The notes under the pieces were generated by a model that saw only the letters and a list, made by a program, of their open reading frames with translations, was not told the DNA's origin and made no database searches. A stretch of DNA of 64,000 bases from Rheinheimera sp. MM224. Its GTDB lineage: Bacteria; Pseudomonadota; Gammaproteobacteria; Enterobacterales; Alteromonadaceae. The stretch spans positions 1,674,001 to 1,738,000 of the forward strand of contig NZ_OX352320.1 of assembly GCF_947090785.1 (NCBI RefSeq), in the 5' to 3' direction. This document shows, one piece after another, positions 1 through 6,861 of this stretch (the stretch's first letter is position 1; every line of letters starts with the position of its first letter). Position numbers and translations under genes: made by a program.

Positions 1-59
1 GTGCCTTGATGTTACTGCTGTTCTGGCTGCGGTTAAGCATGGCGTATTTGCTCGCCTGA
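1..59 (+). CDS. C-terminal end of an unidentified membrane protein (partial)
   Basis: Reading from base 3, the frame gives a short hydrophobic tail (ALMLLLFWLRLSMAYLA) and then a TGA at 57-59. That stop overlaps the ATG of the next gene as TGATG, which is typical of translational coupling inside an operon. Only 18 codons are visible, so neither the family nor the function can be named. The hydrophobicity suggests the last membrane segment of an inner-membrane protein. The YqaA frame is also open back to the window start, so a longer YqaA with no upstream gene is possible but less likely. Confidence 0.4.
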   Translation, partial: ALMLLLFWLRLSMAYLLA

Positions 60-493
60 TGACGGAGTTCCTTTGGCCTTATCTGAGTCTGGCCTTCAGC
101 GCTTTTATCTCGGCGACTTTGTTGCCTTTTGGCTCAGAGCTGGTGCTGGTTGGCTTATTAACTCAAGGCCATCCGGTACTGGTGTTGTGGGGCATAGCTA
201 CGGTATTTAATACCGCAGGTTCGGTGCTGAACTGGTATTTGGGCCGACAACTGCTTTTGTTTCAGCACAAAAGCTGGTTTATGTTTAAACCACAGCAAAT
301 AGAACAAGCCAGCGGTCAGTTTCAGCGCTGGGGATTGCCTTCGTTATTGTTGGCATGGTTGCCAGTGATTGGTGATCCGCTGACCTTAGTGGCTGGTGTG
401 CTGAGGGTTCCTTTGCTTTGGTTTGTGCTGTTGGTAGGATTAGGCAAAGGGTTGCGGTATGGTGTGGTTATTGGCCTGATGCCAGCGATTTGA
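59..493 (+). CDS. yqaA: YqaA-family (DedA/SNARE-associated) inner-membrane protein
   Basis: This 144-residue polytopic protein belongs to the YqaA branch of the DedA/SNARE-associated (VTT) superfamily. Members are small inner-membrane proteins, and some DedA proteins act in lipid carrier flipping; the role of YqaA itself is not settled. Visible signatures are an N-terminal hydrophobic segment with SATLLPFGSE, the central LNWYLGR motif, and PVIGDPLTLVAG around residues 102-113. The first residues match the usual YqaA N-terminus, which supports this start. The start overlaps the stop of the upstream frame (TGATG). A cyclophilin gene follows after 19 bases and may be co-transcribed. Confidence 0.85.
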   Translation: MTEFLWPYLSLAFSAFISATLLPFGSELVLVGLLTQGHPVLVLWGIATVFNTAGSVLNWYLGRQLLLFQHKSWFMFKPQQIEQASGQFQRWGLPSLLLAWLPVIGDPLTLVAGVLRVPLLWFVLLVGLGKGLRYGVVIGLMPAI

Positions 494-512
494 ACTGAAT
501 TTTGGAGATCTG

Positions 513-1421
513 ATGAAGGCTTTATCTCTTTGTGCTCTGGTGGTGGCTTTAGGTTTTGGTACGGCTTTATCACAACAAAATCCGGCGACACCTATTCCCG
601 CCCCCTCAACGACTGCAGCGCCAGTTGTGGCGGTAGATCCTTCCTGGCAACGGCTGCCACAGGATAATTTGCTTTATCTGGAAACCGATCAAGGCCGTAT
701 TGTGATTTTGTTGGCCCCTCAGTTTGCACCTGAACATGTAAAACGGGTCAAACAGCTGGTGAAAGCCGGCTTTTATGATGGTGTCACTTTTTATCGGGTG
801 ATTGAAGGTTTTGTCGCTCAGTTTGGCGTACCCGAACACGAGTGGGGCACCAGAGCCAAGTTAACACCAATGAAAGCTGAATTCAGCTGGCCTGTGCGAA
901 GCGGCGATCCTTATCTTTTAGTGCAGCGTCCGGATTTATTAGCAGAAGAAACCGGCTTTAATCAGGGCTTTGCGGTAGCGCGTGAACAAAATCAGGAATG
1001 GCTGGTGCATTGCCCTGGTGTGGTCAATATGGCCCGTGCCAACGAACCTGATACCGGGGTGGCAGATATAGCAATTATGATGGGGCAGGCGACACGTCAT
1101 CTGGATAAAAATATGTCAGCCTTTGGTAAAGTGATTTGGGGGCAATATGCTATCAATCGTATTCGCCGCGGTGACACTGCAGATGGCGGTGTAATAGGTT
1201 CTGCAGCGGCGCGCACTGTGATTAAGCAAGCACGTTTAGGCACAGATTTAGCGCCAGACAGACAGTTGCAGCTGGAGTGGCTTAGCACCACCAGTTCGGA
1301 GTTTTCGCAGTCTCTGGCTGAGCGTCGCTCCCGTACCCATGTGTTTTATCAGCACAAAGGCAACGGCAATATGGATGTTTGTTATCCGCAGGTGCCGGTG
1401 CGTGAGGTAAAAGCTGTATAA
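513..1421 (+). CDS. Periplasmic cyclophilin-type peptidyl-prolyl cis-trans isomerase
   Basis: The 302-residue protein has a clear signal peptide (MKALSLCALVVALGFGTALSQ), then a Pro/Ala/Thr-rich linker to about residue 43, then a cyclophilin fold. The fold shows LYLETDQGRIVILLAPQFAP, then the FYDGVTFYRVIEGFVAQFG block, and later GVVNMARANEPDTGVADI and FGKVIWG. These correspond to the F/YHR-type active-site region and the core strands of cyclophilins, although the catalytic region is divergent (FYRVI). The expected role is proline isomerisation during folding of exported proteins. It is longer than E. coli PpiA (about 190 residues) because of insertions and a C-terminal extension of about 60 residues. 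The ATG has a GGAG ribosome site 7 bases upstream. Confidence 0.85.
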   Translation: MKALSLCALVVALGFGTALSQQNPATPIPAPSTTAAPVVAVDPSWQRLPQDNLLYLETDQGRIVILLAPQFAPEHVKRVKQLVKAGFYDGVTFYRVIEGFVAQFGVPEHEWGTRAKLTPMKAEFSWPVRSGDPYLLVQRPDLLAEETGFNQGFAVAREQNQEWLVHCPGVVNMARANEPDTGVADIAIMMGQATRHLDKNMSAFGKVIWGQYAINRIRRGDTADGGVIGSAAARTVIKQARLGTDLAPDRQLQLEWLSTTSSEFSQSLAERRSRTHVFYQHKGNGNMDVCYPQVPVREVKAV

Positions 1422-1508
1422 AGCCTGTAAAACACAAAATTTACTGGTCGATGACGGCCTTTTCAGTCATTATGTGCGCCTTTTCTGTGGCGCTCCGAGG
1501 GGATAGCA

Positions 1509-1901
1509 ATGAACTACGAATTAACAGCTGACGATTTAAACAAACTCAGTTTATTGGACGCTGAACAGCGTTACGACTACTTCATTCAGGCCGTGGCCGA
1601 TCTGGAAAAGATCTGGATCCTGGTAGATGAAGAAGGTTTTGTATTGGTTGATGCTGATGAAGAGCGTTGCATCCCGGTATGGCCACATGCTGAATTAGCA
1701 GAACTGTGGATCAACGGTGACTGGGCTCAGTGTCAGGCTCAGGCTGTTGACATCGCAACCTGGTTAGATAAGTGGACCAGTGGTTTAGACGGCGACGAAT
1801 TAGCTATCGCTGTGTTCCCACACGCAGCTGAACCTGGCGTGGTGATTGGCCCTGAAGAGTTTTCTGAAACTCTGATTGAAGCTACACAAGACAACGAATA
1901 A
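1509..1901 (+). CDS. DUF2750 family protein
   Basis: This 130-residue acidic soluble protein has no signal peptide or membrane segment. Its order of motifs fits the DUF2750 family: LDAEQRYDYFIQAVAD near residues 17-32, the WILVDEEGFVLVDADEE strand region, a VWPHAELAELW segment, and a C-terminal AVFPHAAEPGVVIGPEEF stretch. The function of the family is unknown. The gene stands alone, preceded by GAGGGG as ribosome site and followed 10 bases after its stop by a perfect 19-bp inverted repeat that may also act as its terminator. Confidence 0.8.
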   Translation: MNYELTADDLNKLSLLDAEQRYDYFIQAVADLEKIWILVDEEGFVLVDADEERCIPVWPHAELAELWINGDWAQCQAQAVDIATWLDKWTSGLDGDELAIAVFPHAAEPGVVIGPEEFSETLIEATQDNE

Positions 1902-1911
1902 CAACTTAATT

Positions 1912-1958
1912 CGGGTCAGAGTAAAATTAATTCGATGATTTAATTTTACTCTGACCCG
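1912..1958. repeat. Palindromic repeat, REP/BIME-like (copy 1)
   Basis: This is a perfect inverted repeat with 19-bp arms (1912-1930 and 1940-1958) and a 9-base loop. The arm core GGGTCAGAGTAAAATTAA recurs exactly in a second palindrome at 17009-17056, so this is a dispersed element and not only a local terminator. From memory, this core is common around REP-associated tyrosine transposase (RAYT) loci in gammaproteobacteria; that link is not shown here. It lies just after the DUF2750 gene and could fold as a transcription stop. Confidence 0.75.
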
Positions 1959-2039
1959 GATTATTTTTTCTCCTTGAAGCTATTGATAACAATTCTTGAT
2001 TAGATTATGATGCCCGCAGTTCAACATGCAGGTGCATTT

Positions 2040-2264
2040 ATGTACGTTTGTCTTTGTAAAGCAGTCACAGATAAAGCCATTCGCCAACAGGTCGAAGCGG
2101 GCGCTTGTTCTATGCGTGAGCTTAAACAAAATTTGGGCGTAGGCACTCAATGTGGCAAATGTGTCTGTCAGGCCAGCGATATTCTTGACTCTGCTTTATC
2201 TAAACAGTCAGCACAACAACGTATTCCGGTGTTGATGATCAATAACACTCGTCCTGCTGCTTAA
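2040..2264 (+). CDS. bfd: Bacterioferritin-associated ferredoxin Bfd
   Basis: This 74-residue [2Fe-2S] protein has the BFD-like fold. Cys4 and Cys6 (MYVCLCKAVT) together with Cys38 and Cys41 (GTQCGKCVC) form the cluster ligands in the family order C-x-C and C-x2-C. Bfd docks on bacterioferritin and reduces its stored ferric iron so that it can be released. The ATG at 2040 is preferred because the protein then begins like known Bfd; an upstream in-frame ATG at 2007 would add 11 unconserved residues. The gene is monocistronic. Bfd genes are commonly Fur-regulated, but I see no convincing Fur box here. Confidence 0.9.
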   Translation: MYVCLCKAVTDKAIRQQVEAGACSMRELKQNLGVGTQCGKCVCQASDILDSALSKQSAQQRIPVLMINNTRPAA

Positions 2265-2399
2265 TTCATTCCTGTACTTTAAATTAGTCTAAGCACTATT
2301 CTTCATTTTTATTCATAAAATCAGCATTTAAAGTTAAATGGGCTGCATTTATCGCTGCGGCTAGGCATAATGTTGGCATCTTTTCCTGAGGTAAACCTT

Positions 2400-3290
2400 A
2401 TGACTAAAATTGCTAAGGTTGCGATAGTGGGGGGCACCCACGGCAACGAATTCTCCGGTATTTATGCCATTCGTCAGTACCAGGCCAATCCAGCGTTGAT
2501 CCAGCGCCCAAGCTTTGAAACCAGCACTTTGTTTGCTAATCCTGAAGCGCATAAAGCCAATAAGCGTTATTTACACAGCGATTTAAACCGCCAGTTTAAA
2601 AATGTCGATTTGGCCAATCCTGCGTTAACGAATTACGAACAGAGCCGCGCCAAAGTGATCAATGAAATTTTAGGGCCAAAAGGCAATGCCAAAACCGATC
2701 TGGTGATTGATTTACACAACACCACCAGCAATATGGGCGCCTGTTTGATCATGACGCAAGCCGGTCTTTTTTATAATCAGATGGCCGCTTACGTAAAGAT
2801 GAAAATGCCAGAAGCTATTATCTCCCGCGATGAGGATCATTTAGCCGCTGAAGATCACGCGCTGATGTGTACGCTCGGCCGGTATGGTGTGATAGTGGAA
2901 GTAGGGCCACAATCTCAGTCTGTGCTGCGTCAGGACGTGCTGGAGCAAATGCATGAGATGACGGCACATATTCTGGACTTTGTGGAGCTGTACAACACCC
3001 AGAGCCTGCCAGAGCTGCCAAAACGCACTGAAGCTTATCTGTATCTGCACAGCATTAAATTGCCGATGAATGAAAAAGGCGAACGTTTGGGTATGGTGCA
3101 CAAAAATGTGCAGGACAAGGACTATCATCCTATTCACCCTGGCGATCCGATTTTCACCTTATTTGATGGTACTGAAGTGCCTTACGACGGCGATACAGTG
3201 GTGTATCCAACCTTTATCAATGAAGCTGCCTATTACGACAACAATCTGGCTATGTCGCTGAATGACAAAATCTGGATTGAGCTGGAATAA
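2400..3290 (+). CDS. Aspartoacylase (AspA/AstE family, M14-like zinc hydrolase)
   Basis: This 296-residue enzyme matches aspartoacylase (aminoacylase II), which hydrolyses N-acetyl-L-aspartate to acetate and aspartate. Zinc-binding and substrate motifs are visible: GGTHGNEFSG near residue 12 (His and Glu ligands), HSDLNRQF near residue 60, VIDLHNTTSNMG near residue 105 (His ligand and substrate contacts), and VEVGPQSQSV near residue 165 in place of the catalytic glutamate loop. The ATG at 2400 follows a GAGGT ribosome site; an in-frame ATG at 2370 would add ten residues. A strong hairpin follows the stop. The natural substrate could be another N-acyl amino acid, since bacterial members are little studied. 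Confidence 0.88.
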   Translation: MTKIAKVAIVGGTHGNEFSGIYAIRQYQANPALIQRPSFETSTLFANPEAHKANKRYLHSDLNRQFKNVDLANPALTNYEQSRAKVINEILGPKGNAKTDLVIDLHNTTSNMGACLIMTQAGLFYNQMAAYVKMKMPEAIISRDEDHLAAEDHALMCTLGRYGVIVEVGPQSQSVLRQDVLEQMHEMTAHILDFVELYNTQSLPELPKRTEAYLYLHSIKLPMNEKGERLGMVHKNVQDKDYHPIHPGDPIFTLFDGTEVPYDGDTVVYPTFINEAAYYDNNLAMSLNDKIWIELE

Positions 3291-3305
3291 GCCGGCGAGC
3301 CATTG

Positions 3306-3331
3306 AAAAAGGAGCCAATCGGCTCCTTTTT
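3306..3331. terminator. Bidirectional Rho-independent terminator
   Basis: The hairpin has arms AAAAAGGAGCC and GGCTCCTTTTT and a 4-base loop. It is flanked by A on one side and T on the other, so it can end transcription from both the aspartoacylase gene (+) and gloA (-), which converge here. Confidence 0.85.
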
Positions 3332-3360
3332 GCTATCAGCAGCTTTTTTCTATCCACAGC

Positions 3361-3762
3361 TTAAAGCTGCACGTAGCTGGCTTTTTTCTGGATAAGTTCG
3401 ATGGCGTAGTTGTCCGGGTCGCGTACAAAAGCGATTTCTGTAGTACCACCTTTCACCGGGCCAGGTTCGCGGCTGATCACGCCACCTTTAGCGCGGATCA
3501 ACTCACAAGCCGCATAAATATCATCTACTTCTAAGGCGATATGGCCATAAGCAGTGCCCAGCTCATAGCTGTCAACGCCCCAGTTGTAAGTTAACTCCAA
3601 CACCGCACCTTCGCTTTCATCACTGAAACCAACAAAAGCCAATGTATATTTGTATTCAGCATTTTCTGAAGTGCGTAACAACTTCATGCCCAATACTTCA
3701 GTGTAAAAGGCCAAAGAGCGTTCTAAGTTAGTGACGCGGAGCATGGTATGTAAAATGCGCAT
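3361..3762 (-). CDS. gloA: Lactoylglutathione lyase (glyoxalase I)
   Basis: This 133-residue protein is the metal-dependent enzyme that converts the methylglyoxal-glutathione hemithioacetal to S-lactoylglutathione. The four metal ligands fall at His5, Glu56, His74 and Glu122, within [26 protein letters not shown] and YAIELIQ. This is the pattern of the compact Ni-type bacterial GloA. Length is normal for the family (about 135). It lies 9 bases downstream of nth and is probably at the distal end of the rsx-nth transcript. The shared terminator at 3306-3331 closes the unit. Confidence 0.95.
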   Translation of the reverse strand: MRILHTMLRVTNLERSLAFYTEVLGMKLLRTSENAEYKYTLAFVGFSDESEGAVLELTYNWGVDSYELGTAYGHIALEVDDIYAACELIRAKGGVISREPGPVKGGTTEIAFVRDPDNYAIELIQKKASYVQL

Positions 3763-3771
3763 AAAATTTCC

Positions 3772-4431
3772 TTAATCGACTTTGTCGGCAAACTCGCACA
3801 GATCTTCAATCAGGCAGCTGCCACATTTAGGTTTACGGGCTATGCAGGTGTAGCGGCCATGCAGGATCAGCCAGTGATGCAGGTCATACATAAATTCAGT
3901 TTTGTTCGGGGTGTTTTTAATAATGCTTTGTTCGGTTTCTTCAACCGTTTTGCCTTTGGCATAGCCTGTGCGGTTAGCCACGCGCTGGATATGGGTATCG
4001 ACGGCGATAAAGTATTTACCTTCATTATCTTTTAGCCAGCCGAATGCTGTATTGAGCACCACGTTAGCCGTTTTGCGGCCTACACCAGGCAAGGCTTCTA
4101 AAGCTTCGCGGTTTTCCGGCACTATACTGTTGTGCTGGTCTATCAGGATACGGCAGGTTTTAATTAGGTTCTCTGCTTTTGAGTTAAAAAGCCCAATGGT
4201 CTTGATGTACTGCTTTACGCCATCCACACCCAAATCAAAAATAGCCTGCGGCGTATTGGCGACAGGGTAGAGCAATCGGGTGGCTTTATTGACGCTGACG
4301 TCCGTGGCCTGAGCCGATAACAACACAGCCACCAGCAATTCAAAAGGTGAGTTAAACTCAAGCTCAGTGGTAGGCTTAGGATTGTTTTCACGCAGGCGCT
4401 GTAAAATCTGAATACGTTTTTCTTTATTCAT
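3772..4431 (-). CDS. nth: Endonuclease III (DNA glycosylase/AP lyase)
   Basis: This 219-residue base-excision repair enzyme removes oxidised pyrimidines and cleaves the abasic site. The helix-hairpin-helix LPGVGRKTANVV contains the catalytic Lys120, and the conserved aspartate follows at Asp145 (FIAVDTHIQR). The C-terminal [4Fe-4S] loop has Cys196, Cys203, Cys206 and Cys212 in the C-x6-C-x2-C-x5-C pattern. The protein is a little longer than the E. coli enzyme because of a short insertion before Asp145. It sits 39 bases after rsxE, the same order as in E. coli, and appears to be part of that operon. Confidence 0.97.
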   Translation of the reverse strand: MNKEKRIQILQRLRENNPKPTTELEFNSPFELLVAVLLSAQATDVSVNKATRLLYPVANTPQAIFDLGVDGVKQYIKTIGLFNSKAENLIKTCRILIDQHNSIVPENREALEALPGVGRKTANVVLNTAFGWLKDNEGKYFIAVDTHIQRVANRTGYAKGKTVEETEQSIIKNTPNKTEFMYDLHHWLILHGRYTCIARKPKCGSCLIEDLCEFADKVD

Positions 4432-4470
4432 GTGGTTTTATTTAAAACTCTTTATTCAAATGTCTTTAGG

Positions 4471-5166
4471 CTAAGTGGAAACGTGGGTCACCCGTGCACG
4501 ACTGATTTTTTGCTCTACAGGTTTAGCTTTAGCCGCTGCTCTGGCGTCCACTGCATTTTTACCCGCAATCAGAAAACCCATCACTAAAAATGCACCAGGC
4601 GGCAATATTGCCAATAAAAACTGATGGTCGGCCTGATACAAATGAATGGTCAGCACTTTGGCCCAGTCACCCAAGAGTAAATCGGCGCCGGCGAATAAAG
4701 TACCAGCACCTATCACTTCACGCACAGCACCTAAGGTGCAAAGCACTAACGCAAAACCGGTGCCCATCATCAAACCGTCAAATGCTGCTGGTAATACCGC
4801 ATTTTTGGAGGCGTAGGCTTCGGCGCGGCCTATGACGATACAGTTGGTAACTATAAGCGGAATAAAAATACCTAAGGCCTGATACAGGTTATACATAAAG
4901 GCATGCATCAATAGCTCTATCACTGTCACCACAGAAGCAATGACCATAACAAAAACCGGTATACGGATTTCATTCGGTACATAGTTACGGATCAAGGACA
5001 CGACGGTATTAGTGCTCAGTAACACCAGCATAGTGGCCAAACCTAAACCTAAAGCGCTGGTCAGGCTGGTGGTCACGGCCAATAAAGGACAAAGTCCTAA
5101 TAACTGCACTAAGCCTGGGTTGTTTTTCCATAGACCCTGACGGACTATTTCCTGATATTGATTCAT
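4471..5166 (-). CDS. rsxE: RsxE, electron transport complex membrane subunit
   Basis: RsxE (RnfE) is one of two paired channel-like inner-membrane subunits of the Rnf/Rsx complex; its partner RsxA at 9811-10392 is homologous. The start at 5166 gives [19 protein letters not shown], the usual N-terminus. An upstream in-frame ATG at 5235 would add 23 residues overlapping rsxG. Hydrophobic segments are spread over the 231 residues, and [10 protein letters not shown] near residue 25 carries the conserved cysteine of the RnfA/E fold that helps hold the intramembrane iron centre. The C-terminal cytosolic tail is Lys/Ala-rich. The gene follows rsxG by 4 bases. Confidence 0.95.
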   Translation of the reverse strand: MNQYQEIVRQGLWKNNPGLVQLLGLCPLLAVTTSLTSALGLGLATMLVLLSTNTVVSLIRNYVPNEIRIPVFVMVIASVVTVIELLMHAFMYNLYQALGIFIPLIVTNCIVIGRAEAYASKNAVLPAAFDGLMMGTGFALVLCTLGAVREVIGAGTLFAGADLLLGDWAKVLTIHLYQADHQFLLAILPPGAFLVMGFLIAGKNAVDARAAAKAKPVEQKISRARVTHVST

Positions 5167-5170
5167 TGCT

Positions 5171-5797
5171 TCAGGCTCCACAATCGGCTGGCAAGCTGGC
5201 CAGTTCAGGATGTTGCTGAATATAAACCGCAGCATTTTTTACTGCTTTCACTACAGCACGAGGTGTAATAGTAGCACCGGCAAACTGATCAAACTGACCA
5301 CCGTCTTTTTTAACCGCAAAGCTACGATCATCAGCTGAAGCCACAGTCTGACCATTAAAGCTCAGCACCCATGGGTTTTTACGCAGCTCAATTTTATCGC
5401 CAAGGCCTGGAGTTTCTTTATGACTCAACACCCTCACACCAATGACTTCACTGTCCGGACTAATAGCGGCCAGTACTTCGATAGCACCACTGTAACCATC
5501 GGGCGCTGTGGTCTCGATCAGATAGGCTTTTAGCTGACCTTCAGAGCGATAACGGTAGATCTTTTGTTTGGCATCTTTGCCTAATAACACAGTATCCAGT
5601 ACAGCCACGCAGTCATTCAGTATGTCTGTATTACCGGCAAGTTCAGGCACAACTTCCACCAAAGTGCTCAATTTACTGGCTAGTTGCTGTTTTTCGATTT
5701 CAGCTTTGGTGATTTCATTGACTGCGGCCACTGCAAATACACAAAGCACGGCAGCGGTTCCAAGCAACAGCGCATTTTTACCGACAGAACTAAGCAT
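5171..5797 (-). CDS. rsxG: RsxG, electron transport complex subunit with covalent FMN
   Basis: This 208-residue subunit has one N-terminal membrane anchor and a periplasmic FMN-binding domain. The flavinylation motif appears as [12 protein letters not shown] near residue 175, where the threonine of the GATIT core takes the covalent FMN. It passes electrons between RsxD/RsxC and the other redox centres of the complex. Other family landmarks include [13 protein letters not shown] near residue 127. The start codon overlaps the last base of the rsxD stop region, which indicates tight coupling. In E. coli the complex keeps SoxR reduced; in other species it drives sodium- or proton-coupled electron transfer. 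Confidence 0.95.
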   Translation of the reverse strand: MLSSVGKNALLLGTAAVLCVFAVAAVNEITKAEIEKQQLASKLSTLVEVVPELAGNTDILNDCVAVLDTVLLGKDAKQKIYRYRSEGQLKAYLIETTAPDGYSGAIEVLAAISPDSEVIGVRVLSHKETPGLGDKIELRKNPWVLSFNGQTVASADDRSFAVKKDGGQFDQFAGATITPRAVVKAVKNAAVYIQQHPELASLPADCGA

Positions 5798-6861
5798 CAG
5801 CGCACTCCCTTGTTTTTATGGCCATAAGTGCGTGGCTGGGTGTAGTAGTCAATTAAAGGCACTGTCATATTGGCCAGCATTACAGCAAAAGCAAAAGCGT
5901 CCGGATAACCGCCATAACTGCGGATCAAAAACACCAATACGCCTATTAAAGCGCCAAAAATCAACCGGCCTTTTTCAGTGGTCGAAGCGGATACCGGGTC
6001 AGTGGCGATAAAAAATGCTGCCAGCATAGTGGCACCAGAGAATAGTTGAAACACAGGACTGGCATTGGTATCGGGAGAGATCAGCCATGCCAGTAAACTA
6101 CAGCCAAATAACGAACCTAATACAGCCACTGGAATGCGCCACTGAATGACTTTTTGCTGCAGTAAGAACAAACCACCGAGCAAATAGGCCAAATTGACCC
6201 AAAACCAGCCTTCACCCGATAACCAGCCAAACACAGGTTTTTTCATACTCTCTGCTGTGGTGTAACCTTGGGACAGATCGGTTTTTAAGGTATCCAGTGG
6301 TGTCGCCATACTGATGCCGTCCGCGTCCTGACGCAGTTGACTGACACTGTAACCGCTGCAGCTAAAGTCGGTAAAAATAGCGCAGACAGCATCAACAGGG
6401 CCTACAGATAAATGTTGCACCGGAGCCGCTGGCAACCAACTGGTCATAGGCAGAGGAAAGGACACCAAAAGCAACACATAAGCCGCCATGGCAGGGTTAA
6501 ATAAGTTATTGCCTAAACCGCCGTACAGTTGTTTCACCACCACTATGGCAAAGGCAGTCCCTATCACCACTAACCACCAGGGCGCATAAGAGGGGATAGC
6601 GACAGCGAGTAACAAGGCTGTGACTAAGGCGCTGTGGTCCAACAGTTTGACTTTGATTTTTTTACTACGAATAGCCAATACAGCGGCCTCGCAACTCAAA
6701 GCCGTGATGATCGCCAGCACCAGTTGAATAAGCACGCCATAACCAAAAAAGTAAGCCTGCACTGCTATGCCTGGTACAGCAGCAAGCGCCACCAGTTTCA
6801 TTAACTGAGCGGTATTTTTTTGACTGTGCTGGTGCGGAGAGCTGGCGATTTTAAAACTCAT
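5797..6861 (-). CDS. rsxD: RsxD, electron transport complex membrane subunit
   Basis: This 354-residue polytopic inner-membrane protein belongs to the NqrB/RnfD family. The covalent FMN site appears as GISMATPLDTLK, with the acceptor threonine at about residue 186. About ten hydrophobic segments are visible, including the long one that opens at KQLYGGLGNNLFNPAMAAYV. The start lies inside the last codons of rsxC (4-base ATGA-type overlap), as expected for a coupled operon. Length is normal for the family (about 350). Confidence 0.96.
   Translation of the reverse strand: MSFKIASSPHQHSQKNTAQLMKLVALAAVPGIAVQAYFFGYGVLIQLVLAIITALSCEAAVLAIRSKKIKVKLLDHSALVTALLLAVAIPSYAPWWLVVIGTAFAIVVVKQLYGGLGNNLFNPAMAAYVLLLVSFPLPMTSWLPAAPVQHLSVGPVDAVCAIFTDFSCSGYSVSQLRQDADGISMATPLDTLKTDLSQGYTTAESMKKPVFGWLSGEGWFWVNLAYLLGGLFLLQQKVIQWRIPVAVLGSLFGCSLLAWLISPDTNASPVFQLFSGATMLAAFFIATDPVSASTTEKGRLIFGALIGVLVFLIRSYGGYPDAFAFAVMLANMTVPLIDYYTQPRTYGHKNKGVR

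Noticed and set aside
1984..2006. Fur box upstream of bfd
   Set aside because: GATAACAATTCTTGATTAG matches the 19-base consensus at only about nine positions, which is not better than chance in AT-rich DNA.
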